Origin: Dyadobacter sp. LHD-138
GTDB taxonomy: Bacteria > Bacteroidota > Bacteroidia > Cytophagales > Spirosomataceae
NCBI RefSeq assembly: GCF_030929615.1
Contig: NZ_JAVFVU010000013.1
Location: 159,553-223,552, forward strand
Length of the DNA stretch: 64,000 nt
Direction of reading: 5' to 3'
Below the pieces are notes generated by a model. It made no database searches. It was not told the origin of the DNA and was given only the letters and a program-made list of their open reading frames with translations. This document shows, piece after piece, positions 17,263 through 24,495 of the stretch (its first letter is position 1; the number at the start of each line of letters is the position of its first letter). The position numbers were made by a program, and so were the translations under genes.

Positions 17263-18297
17263 TTATTTGTTGATGGAAATGGAAGCGCCGTCCGTCAGTT
17301 TATTCTGACCGGCTGTTACGACGCGGTCGTTTTCGTTGATACCGGAGGTGATTTCGATCTGATTGTCGATCAACTGGCCAACACTGATCTTCCTTTTCAG
17401 GGCAACTTTTCTTTCCGTATCTGCCACAAACACATAACTCTGATTGTCAAGATCGTGGAGGACCGCCTCTGTTGGCAGTACAAGCGCGTTTTTGTTTTGG
17501 TTTGAGGCGAGTTTTACTTCTGCGATCATACCAGGACGGATGAGTAATTTTGGGTTGTCCAGCGCAATTTTAATGGTAAAAGCGCGGGAAGCAGCATCCG
17601 CGGCGGATCCGACTTCGGTCACTTTTCCCGTGAAAGTTTCGCTTAGTGAAGATACCAGAACCTTGGCCTGCTGGCCGAGTTTGATGTTATGAAGCTCACT
17701 TTCCGGTATATACGCGTTGACCTTGACCGTACGAATATCCGAGACTACAAAAAGCGGTGTACCCACGCCCGTAATTTCTCCGACTTCACTCATTTTTTTT
17801 AGCATTACGCCGCTGATCGGAGAAAATAATTTGGTATCGGAAAGATTTTTAGCATGCAGCTTTTCCTGTGCTTTAGCCTGTTGCAAGGTAAAATTCACTT
17901 TAGCAAAATCACTTTCACTAAGGCTTTTACGATCGTACATGACTTTAAGCCGGTTGTATTCATCCTGCACCTGGCTCACCTGCACGTCGGCTATTTCCTT
18001 GGCAATGCTGTAATTACCCGGATCGAGGCTTGAGAGTAACTGTCCCTTCGACACCAGCTGCCCTTCTCCAGCAGCAATGTAATTGATCTTGCCGGCTACC
18101 ATAAAACCGAGTCTTACCGTTTTATTGCCTTCAATATTCCCGCTGATGGATATCTGATTGTTGGTGGAAATTTTCCTGACCTGATCCGTTACCACGGGAA
18201 TAGCGGCTTCTGGCGCCTTAGCCTGATCGTTTTGCTTTTGGCAGGAGGTGATCAGGGCAGCAAAAATGAGGATTGGATAAATACGATGACTTTTCAT
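17263..18297 (-). CDS. RND periplasmic adaptor subunit (membrane-fusion lipoprotein)
   Basis: The 344-residue protein begins with a lipoprotein signal (IFAALITSC, lipid Cys at 19). A biotinyl-lipoyl-like half motif follows (VRLGFMVAGKINYIAAGEGQ), then a short alpha-hairpin (about 95-130). The second lipoyl half (KLFSPISGVMLKKMSEVGE) and beta-barrel segments come last, the order of HlyD/AcrA-type adaptors. It is first in the operon adaptor-pump-TolC. An FNR-type palindrome lies 60 nt upstream of its start. Confidence 0.92.
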   Translation of the reverse strand: MKSHRIYPILIFAALITSCQKQNDQAKAPEAAIPVVTDQVRKISTNNQISISGNIEGNKTVRLGFMVAGKINYIAAGEGQLVSKGQLLSSLDPGNYSIAKEIADVQVSQVQDEYNRLKVMYDRKSLSESDFAKVNFTLQQAKAQEKLHAKNLSDTKLFSPISGVMLKKMSEVGEITGVGTPLFVVSDIRTVKVNAYIPESELHNIKLGQQAKVLVSSLSETFTGKVTEVGSAADAASRAFTIKIALDNPKLLIRPGMIAEVKLASNQNKNALVLPTEAVLHDLDNQSYVFVADTERKVALKRKISVGQLIDNQIEITSGINENDRVVTAGQNKLTDGASISINK

Positions 18298-18356
18298 GTT
18301 GACGATCTCTTGGTTTGAATTCCAGGTGCAAAGGTGGCTTGGTTTTACTGCTTTGC

Positions 18357-18374
18357 TTTTGATCTAAATCAAAA
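18357..18374. promoter_or_regulatory. FNR/CRP-type operator upstream of the RND efflux operon
   Basis: TTTTGATCTAAATCAAAA contains TTGAT-N4-ATCAA, the E. coli FNR consensus. It lies 60-77 nt upstream of the adaptor start on the minus strand. A weak -7-like CACCTTTG (18325-18332 read on minus) places the site roughly 45 bp before the likely transcription start, a common activator position. A Crp/Fnr-family gene lies 0.6 kb away. Confidence 0.55.
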
Positions 18375-18564
18375 AGTAACCTAATATCCATATTTTATTT
18401 ACGTAGTAAAAGAATTTACCCGACAGTGTGAATAAAAATGTTTACGCCACCCGAATAAAAATTTCATGGCAATCAAAAAGGGTGACTAACTGCCGCAACG
18501 CCACCAGCCGTTCCTATGGAATGATATTTTTCAATTTCCATATCATGGCTACCGCGGCGGACCG

Positions 18565-18717
18565 CCAACGAAATGTTCCTATGGGAACAAAAACATCGAT
18601 TAGAAGAAAACTTTTAAACATCCTTATGTCCTTGTCCCATCGGGACATTTCGTTGGTAGCAGAGATGATAGGTCGATGTGGTTTTCGTTCCCTGGGAACG
18701 TTTCGTGTATTGATATG
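18565..18717. repeat. Dispersed palindromic repeat, copy 1 (with nested hairpins)
   Basis: Arms CCAACGAAATGTTCC... (18565-18588) and ...GGGACATTTCGTTGG (18634-18656) are inverted. Each encloses a small palindrome (GTTCCTATGGGAAC, GTCCCATCGGGAC), and a third follows (GTTCCCTGGGAAC, about 18687-18699). Positions 18573-18717 reappear in reverse orientation at 63880-64000 with one indel of about 25 nt. The 656-nt gap 18298-18953 holds this repeat, the FNR-type box and related degenerate sequence (for example GTTCCTATGGAA near 18512). No gene is visible there. Confidence 0.75.
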
Positions 18718-18953
18718 AGCCATTCATTCATTACAGGTAGTGCCTTGCTTTACGCCACCGGAGATCATTTTGTAGCGATAATAAAAGCTGGATTTTGAAG
18801 CAAAAAACCAGCCATTAGGAATGAAGAGAATCTTAATTGATTCGTTAAATTTAGGATAATGAGATGATTAAAGAAAATCTTTGGGTAACGTAAAAAATGT
18901 TTTCTACACGAAGTGGATTTTAAGTAATTTTTTATAAAAATGCTTGCGGGGAT

Positions 18954-19514
18954 TCATTTTCCTGCCCGGATTCTGCTTAATGTTTCCTGTGTGATACCCA
19001 GATAAGAGGCAATATTGCCCAAGGGGACGCGCAGCATAATGTCGGGGAATTTTTCCAGCATGGAATTATAACGTTCCTGGGCAGATTGAAACTGGATGGA
19101 ATAAAGTTTATCAGAAAAGGTTTTGATCGCGTTGACCATCACAATGCGGCTCAGTTTTTGTAGCGGATTCGATTTGTCAAAATACTTTTCAAGATCCTGG
19201 TAACTAATGGTTCGGACGACACTTTCTTCCAATATTTCGGCGCCGTAGGGTGACGCGGTGTCGTAAAATATGCTTTCTATGGATAGAAAAAATGCGCCTT
19301 CGGAAATGAAAGAGTGGGTAATGTCCTTCCCGTCCTTGATGTAAAAAGTTCGGGCTATACCTTTTTCCAGATAAAATACTTTTTGTGAAAAGTTATCAGG
19401 TTGCACCAGTTTATGGTTTTTGGGATATGTCTCCCGTCGGAAAGCGTTATTGATCTCCGCCTCCATTTCCGGCGATAACGAAATATGCTGTTTGGTAAAA
19501 CTGATTAATTCCAT
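18954..19514 (-). CDS. Crp/Fnr-family transcription regulator
   Basis: This 186-residue protein has a cyclic-nucleotide-binding-like beta barrel, with VFYLEKGIARTFYIKDGKDI and FISEGAFFLSIESIFYDT. A C-terminal helix-turn-helix (PLGNIASYLGITQETLSRIR) ends at residue 186. The length and LSRIR ending are typical of the short Bacteroidota Crp family. It lacks an N-terminal cysteine cluster, so it is not an iron-sulfur FNR. Its ligand is unknown. It may bind the FNR-like box before the neighbouring efflux operon. Confidence 0.85.
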   Translation of the reverse strand: MELISFTKQHISLSPEMEAEINNAFRRETYPKNHKLVQPDNFSQKVFYLEKGIARTFYIKDGKDITHSFISEGAFFLSIESIFYDTASPYGAEILEESVVRTISYQDLEKYFDKSNPLQKLSRIVMVNAIKTFSDKLYSIQFQSAQERYNSMLEKFPDIMLRVPLGNIASYLGITQETLSRIRAGK

Positions 19515-19614
19515 AAAATAAATTCTATTGGTCTCCTGGTAGGCAAAGGTGTTCTTTTCAAATCTAAGACAAATCGTTTGTTATTCATGAACCGGATTAA
19601 GGTTTTGTATTAAC

Positions 19615-19647
19615 AAAAAAATCAGGCACCGTTTAAGTGCCTGATTT
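19615..19647 (-). terminator. Terminator of the MacB/FtsX-like permease gene
   Basis: On the minus strand a stem made from ATCAGGCAC and GTGCCTGAT (19621-19629 and 19637-19645 on plus) is followed by a run of T (plus-strand A run 19615-19620). It lies 30 nt past the permease stop. Confidence 0.8.
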
Positions 19648-19676
19648 CGATTGCGTGTTCGTATTGCGAAATGCAT

Positions 19677-22097
19677 CTATTCCATTCTGATGGATTTTAC
19701 CGGGTCAATCAAAGCCGTTTTGATGCTCTGATAACTGACCGTCAGTAATGCGACGGCAACAGTCAGCGCGCCTGCAACACCGAAAATCCACCATTCAATG
19801 TTTATTTTGTACTCAAAATCCTGCAACCATTCTGTCATTAAATACCATGCTGCCGGAGATGCAAGAATAAGCGCGATGGTCACCAGTTTTAAAAATTCGC
19901 CCGAAAGCAAGACCACGATGCTTCCGATCGAAGCGCCCAGAACTTTCCGTACACCAATTTCTTTTGTACGCTGCTGCGCGGTGAAAGTGGCCAGTCCGAA
20001 AAGCCCGAGGCAGGCGACAAATATGGTCAGGCCTGAAAATACGCCCAGTATCAACCCTGTTTTTTGTTCGGCCTGGTAGGTATTGTTAAATCTTTCATCC
20101 AAAAAGGAGTAAGAAAATGGAGCCTCCGGTTTGAACTGATTCCACTGCCGTTTCATTTGGGCCAATAATCCGCTTGCATCTTTTGCCTGCATTTTCACGA
20201 TCATGGTGCCCGCATCTTTGCTCAGGACCATAACCAGTGGTGTGATTTTTTCGTGCATGGATCTGAAATGGAAATCTTTCACGACCCCTATAACCCGAAA
20301 AGTCCCTTTATTTCCCTCGTTATTGGTATTGGTGATGCGGTGATCCAGGGCATTATTTTTCCAGCCCAGCATAGCCGCAGCCGTTTCATTGAGGATAACA
20401 CCCGAGGAATCATTTCCGAAATCCTTCGAGAAGTTCCGGCCAGAAGCCATTTCCATACCCAAAGTCGGGATATAACTGGCATCAACATCGTACCTCAGGG
20501 TTTTAACCAGCTGCGTGTTTTTATCGTCCGGATAAACCATGTAATTATTGCTGTACGATGGTCCCGCGGGAATGAAGGATGAGGAGCTAATGCTGACCAC
20601 CCGTTGATCGCGCAGCAATTCCTGTTTGAATGCATCCTGATTTTTACCGAGCGCCCAAGCATCGGGAAGCACCAGCACCTGATTCTTATTGTATCCCAGT
20701 TTTTTGTTCTGGATGTATTTTAATTGCTGGTAAACTACCGTTGTGCCAATGATTAACGTAATGGAGATAAAGAACTGAACAACAACGAGTCCGCTTCTTA
20801 AACTAATGCTGCCTTTTTCTGTTGTGACCTTACCCTTTAATACGGAAATCGGTTTGAATGATGAAAGGAAAAACGCCGGGTAGCTGCCTGCCAATATACC
20901 GATGATCAGTCCGAATAAAAGCAGCTGAGGTAGAAATGCGGAGATTTGGCTGAACTGCATATTCAGGTTTTTGCCAGATAGCTGATTGAAAAGTGGCAGG
21001 GCTGCGAGTCCGATGACGATGGCAAATACGAGTGCAATGGAGAACAGAAGGGTAGATTCAAGGAGAAACTGCCCGATCAATTCCTTCTTTTGCGAGCCCA
21101 TCACTTTACGTACACCTACCTCCCGCGCACGTCTGGAAGCACCGGCCGTGGAAAGGTTCATGAAATTGATGCAGGCAATAACCAGCATAATCATGGCGAC
21201 CGCACCAAAAATATACACGTATTTGATATCACCGTTATTCCCAAGATCATAACCGAAATCCGAATGCAGGTGAATATCCGTAAGCGGCTGCAGGTAAAGG
21301 CCAATGTTATTTCCGCTTTTTTTGAATTCACTCATGGTTACGCCCATGGCTGTTTTTAGCTGAGGACCTACATATTTGTCAACAGCCAGAGGTAGTTTCG
21401 CTTCGAGCTTTTTATAGTCATATCCCTTCTGCAATACCAGATAGGTGAAAAACTCTGAGATCATCCAGGACGGTGATTTTGAATCTTCAAAACTGGACAT
21501 GGAAGCAAAGATCTCGTAGTGAAAGTGAGAATTTTCGGGCACTTTATCGATCATGCCGGTAACCTTGAAAGGAGTTTTGGAGCCTTTAAACATGATGATT
21601 CTGCCAATCGGATCCTGACTGCCAAAATATGTTTCTGACATTTTTTTAGTTAAAACCAACGTATTGGGCTCGGCCAACGCTGTTTTTTTATCACCTTTCA
21701 AAAGAGGGAGCGTGAATACCTGGAAAAAATTGGAATCGACAAAAGCCATATAATCTCCGGTATATTGTTTGTCCGCGATGATAACCGTTGGCGCTCCAGC
21801 CTGACGCAGACGGGTGGCTTCCAATACTTCCGGGTAATCGACTTTGAGGGTTTGAGCGGTTGGCGGCATCACATGCGCCTCGTTAATCTTTCCGCCCTGC
21901 ATGGTCCCTTTGAAAATCACACGGACAATCTGGTCGGCCTTTTCATTATACCTGTCAAAACTCAGTTCATCCAGGACATACAAGCTGATGAGCATGCAGG
22001 AAGCCAGCCCGATAGCGAGTCCGGTAATGTTGATGGCAGAAAATGCACGGTTTCGAAGCAGATTGCGCCAGGCGATTTTGAAATAGTTTTGAAACAT
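19677..22097 (-). CDS. ABC transporter permease, MacB/FtsX type, eight membrane segments
   Basis: This 806-residue protein has a duplicated architecture. Each half has a MacB-type periplasmic core domain, and FtsX-type TM blocks follow near residues 285-430 and 680-790. The N-terminus NYFKIAWRNLLRNRAFSAIN and the repeated ARRAREVGVRKVMGSQ / QQRTKEIGVRKVLGAS motifs are diagnostic of the large Bacteroidota permease family. No ATPase gene is adjacent, so it must share an ABC subunit encoded elsewhere. Substrates are unknown; relatives export peptides, lipids or drugs, or act mechanically. Confidence 0.9.
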   Translation of the reverse strand: MFQNYFKIAWRNLLRNRAFSAINITGLAIGLASCMLISLYVLDELSFDRYNEKADQIVRVIFKGTMQGGKINEAHVMPPTAQTLKVDYPEVLEATRLRQAGAPTVIIADKQYTGDYMAFVDSNFFQVFTLPLLKGDKKTALAEPNTLVLTKKMSETYFGSQDPIGRIIMFKGSKTPFKVTGMIDKVPENSHFHYEIFASMSSFEDSKSPSWMISEFFTYLVLQKGYDYKKLEAKLPLAVDKYVGPQLKTAMGVTMSEFKKSGNNIGLYLQPLTDIHLHSDFGYDLGNNGDIKYVYIFGAVAMIMLVIACINFMNLSTAGASRRAREVGVRKVMGSQKKELIGQFLLESTLLFSIALVFAIVIGLAALPLFNQLSGKNLNMQFSQISAFLPQLLLFGLIIGILAGSYPAFFLSSFKPISVLKGKVTTEKGSISLRSGLVVVQFFISITLIIGTTVVYQQLKYIQNKKLGYNKNQVLVLPDAWALGKNQDAFKQELLRDQRVVSISSSSFIPAGPSYSNNYMVYPDDKNTQLVKTLRYDVDASYIPTLGMEMASGRNFSKDFGNDSSGVILNETAAAMLGWKNNALDHRITNTNNEGNKGTFRVIGVVKDFHFRSMHEKITPLVMVLSKDAGTMIVKMQAKDASGLLAQMKRQWNQFKPEAPFSYSFLDERFNNTYQAEQKTGLILGVFSGLTIFVACLGLFGLATFTAQQRTKEIGVRKVLGASIGSIVVLLSGEFLKLVTIALILASPAAWYLMTEWLQDFEYKINIEWWIFGVAGALTVAVALLTVSYQSIKTALIDPVKSIRME

Positions 22098-22266
22098 GAT
22101 ATAAAGATAAGGTCTCTGACCTGAAAATAGTCTATAATTATGCCATGAGGTTTAGTGTATTGATTATTAGGTGTTTGTGGTTTCATAGGATCTGGGTTTT
22201 GTTCACATGCGTACGAACGGTGTCCGATATCGAACGAGGCAATGTTCCGGGGCATGCTTAAATTTT

Positions 22267-22274
22267 TAGTTTTG
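22267..22274 (+). promoter_or_regulatory. -7 promoter box of the SulP gene
   Basis: TAGTTTTG matches TAnnTTTG and lies 22 nt before the ATG at 22297. A matching -33 TTG is not obvious. Confidence 0.4.
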
Positions 22275-22296
22275 CACTCAAATTTCATTTCAAAGG

Positions 22297-23841
22297 ATGG
22301 CGGGTTATCTGAATTTATTCGATTTTAAACAAAAAATAAACTATAAAAATGAGGTGCTTGCCGGGCTTACCGTCGCGATGACGATGATGCCGGAATCGCT
22401 TTCCTTTGCCATTTTGGCGGGGTTGCCTCCCTTGGTTGGTTTGTATGCAGCGTTTATCATGGGACTGGTCACGGCTATTTTTGGAGGCAGGCCGGGCATG
22501 GTTTCAGGTGGCGCGGGTGCAACGGTCATCGTCCTGATTTCTCTGATGCAGTCGCATGGGCTGGAATATGTTTTTGCGGCGGTTATTCTGGCCGGTATTT
22601 TTCAGATTCTCGTGGGTGTTTTCAAATTGGGGAAATTTATTCGTCTGGTGCCGCAGCCGGTCATGTATGGTTTTGTCAACGGGTTGGCCGTGATCATTTT
22701 TATGTCCCAGTTTGAACAGTTTAAAACCGTTGTCAACGGGCAATCAACCTGGCTTACAGGGACGCCGTTCTGGATCATGGCGGGTTTGGTGGCACTTACC
22801 ATCGCCATCGTTTTGCTATTGCCGAAAATTACAAAGGCAGTTCCTGCGTCTCTGGTTGCAATTATTGTAGTGTTCTCATTGGTACTGGGCTTTGGAATTG
22901 ACACTAAAACCGTAAAAGATATTGCTTCAGTCGGTGGTGGATTTCCTCCCTTTCATATTCCCTTGGTTCCGTTTGACATGGAGATGTTACAGATTATTTT
23001 TCCCTATGCCCTGATCATGGCCAGTGTAGGATTGACGGAAAGCCTGCTAACGTTGAATCTGGTCGATGAATTGACGGGAAATCGTGGCAATGGAAACCGA
23101 GAGTGCGTTGCCCAGGGCGGTGCCAACATATTGAATGGATTTTTCTATGGCATGGGCGGCTGTGCGATGATTGCACAGACTTTTGTCAATATTTCTGCCG
23201 ACGCGCGGGCGCGGTTATCCGGTGTGATCGCTGCCTGCACAATTCTCACCGTTATTCTTTTTGGTGCGCCGGTGATTGAAAGAATTCCAATGGCTTCATT
23301 AACCGGTGTGATGATCATGGTAGCGATCGGGACTTTTGAATGGGGCAGTTTCAGGATTATAAACAAGATGCCGAAGCAGGATATTTTTGTTGGTATTCTT
23401 GTGGCACTGATCACAATCTGGCTGCATAATCTTGCTCTGGCCGTATTGATTGGCGTTGTTGTATCAGCGCTGGTTTTTGCCTGGGAAAGTGCGAGAAGAA
23501 TCAGAGCCAGAAAATATGTGGATGAAAAAGGGGTGAAGCATTACGAGATTTACGGGCCGTTATTCTTTGGCTCTACCATGGCGTTTACGGAAAAATTCGA
23601 TGTGCTCAATGATCCGCAGGAAGTAGTTATCGATTTTAAAGAAAGCCGTATTGCAGATATGAGCGGTATCGAAGCGCTTGGTAAACTTACTGAACGTTAT
23701 AAAAAAGCGGATAAAAAACTCCTTCTGCGGCATTTAAGCGAAGATTGCCGGCTCTTGTTAAAAAATGCGGATTCGGTGATTGAAGTGAACATCATCGACG
23801 ACCCAACTTACAAACTTCCCTTTGACGGAGATAAAACCTAG
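22297..23841 (+). CDS. SulP-family anion transporter with C-terminal STAS domain
   Basis: The 514-residue protein starts with a short cytoplasmic segment. The SulP core follows (GLTVAMTMMPESLSFAILAG at about residues 24-43, then many TM helices to about 385). A STAS domain (about 400-510) contains VVIDFKESRIADMSGIEALG. Bacterial SulP proteins move sulfate, bicarbonate, C4-dicarboxylates or other anions; which one cannot be read here. No carbonic anhydrase gene is adjacent. The gene is monocistronic and is followed by a repeat zone. Confidence 0.9.
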   Translation: MAGYLNLFDFKQKINYKNEVLAGLTVAMTMMPESLSFAILAGLPPLVGLYAAFIMGLVTAIFGGRPGMVSGGAGATVIVLISLMQSHGLEYVFAAVILAGIFQILVGVFKLGKFIRLVPQPVMYGFVNGLAVIIFMSQFEQFKTVVNGQSTWLTGTPFWIMAGLVALTIAIVLLLPKITKAVPASLVAIIVVFSLVLGFGIDTKTVKDIASVGGGFPPFHIPLVPFDMEMLQIIFPYALIMASVGLTESLLTLNLVDELTGNRGNGNRECVAQGGANILNGFFYGMGGCAMIAQTFVNISADARARLSGVIAACTILTVILFGAPVIERIPMASLTGVMIMVAIGTFEWGSFRIINKMPKQDIFVGILVALITIWLHNLALAVLIGVVVSALVFAWESARRIRARKYVDEKGVKHYEIYGPLFFGSTMAFTEKFDVLNDPQEVVIDFKESRIADMSGIEALGKLTERYKKADKKLLLRHLSEDCRLLLKNADSVIEVNIIDDPTYKLPFDGDKT

Positions 23842-23879
23842 CTCTTAATTGGTTGTTAGTAATATGTTGTTACCAGCAG

Positions 23880-24220
23880 AAGGACCTTACGGAGCCGTGT
23901 AATCTCGTTCTAGAATTGTTCGCTATAAACAGGATGTTCCTATGGAACGACGTCTATTGTTTTTGCATTTTTATAGGTTACCAACACAGAATCTACGGAG
24001 CCGTGTGATCTTGTCCTAAAATCGTTCGCTATAAAATAAGAGGCTCCAAAGGAGCTGTTTTAGTTAATCTCAAAATTTAGCAAGATTCAGTACGGGCAAC
24101 GGTACGAATTATCCAAACCATTAGTCTGAAAAAGCGGCAACCGCCCTTTTAAGGGCATCCTGTTTATAGCAAACCAACAATCAAAATTAATTCCCGGCTC
24201 CGGAGGAGCCTCCTGTCCGC
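23880..24220. repeat. Composite intergenic repeat zone
   Basis: Two degenerate direct repeats of about 43 nt (23887-23929 and 23994-24035) share TACGGAGCCGTGT and GTTCGCTATAAA. The segment 23918-23934 is inverted at 24158-24174 with one mismatch. Small palindromes GTTCCTATGGAAC, GGCTCC...GGAGC and GGCTCCGGAGGAGCC are scattered between them. The zone fills most of the 654-nt gap between the SulP and PcRGLX-like genes. No coding region is visible. Confidence 0.65.
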
Positions 24221-24269
24221 GCGAACCCGTCCGACGGCTTTTTAGCCGTCGGACGGGTAAAAAACTACG
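24221..24269. repeat. Dispersed palindromic element, copy 2
   Basis: CCCGTCCGACGGCT, a T-rich loop and AGCCGTCGGACGGG form a near-perfect hairpin followed by TAAAAAACTAC. Read in reverse it matches the element at 9881-9930 over about 45 nt. Confidence 0.72.
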
Positions 24270-24495
24270 CTCAAACGAGTCATGAAACTTTTACAGTAGA
24301 CAACAGGAGAGTTGATCGTCACAGTCTTTTTAGATTTGTCAAAAAGGATTCCTAATTAAATAGACCCGGATACAAAGCAAATCGATTGTCGTGCCGTTAG
24401 TTACAGACACGCATTTGTTTTTTCTTAAAACAGATGACAACGTTATCCCTAAACGAATCCGTCACCGGATAAAAATACCAATTCAACATATTAAA

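Noticed and set aside
18565..18717. Possible CRISPR array in the hairpin-rich repeat zones
   Set aside because: Repeats are inverted and few, spacers are not uniform in length, and no cas gene is nearby.
18428..18723. Open frames on both strands across the repeat at 18.6 kb
   Set aside because: They follow the hairpin repeat, have no start context, and show no recognisable protein features. The sequence is explained by the dispersed repeat.
24391..24495. Upstream start of the PcRGLX-like gene
   Set aside because: It would bury the twin-arginine signal 40 residues inside the protein. The ATG at 24496 fits the exported family better.
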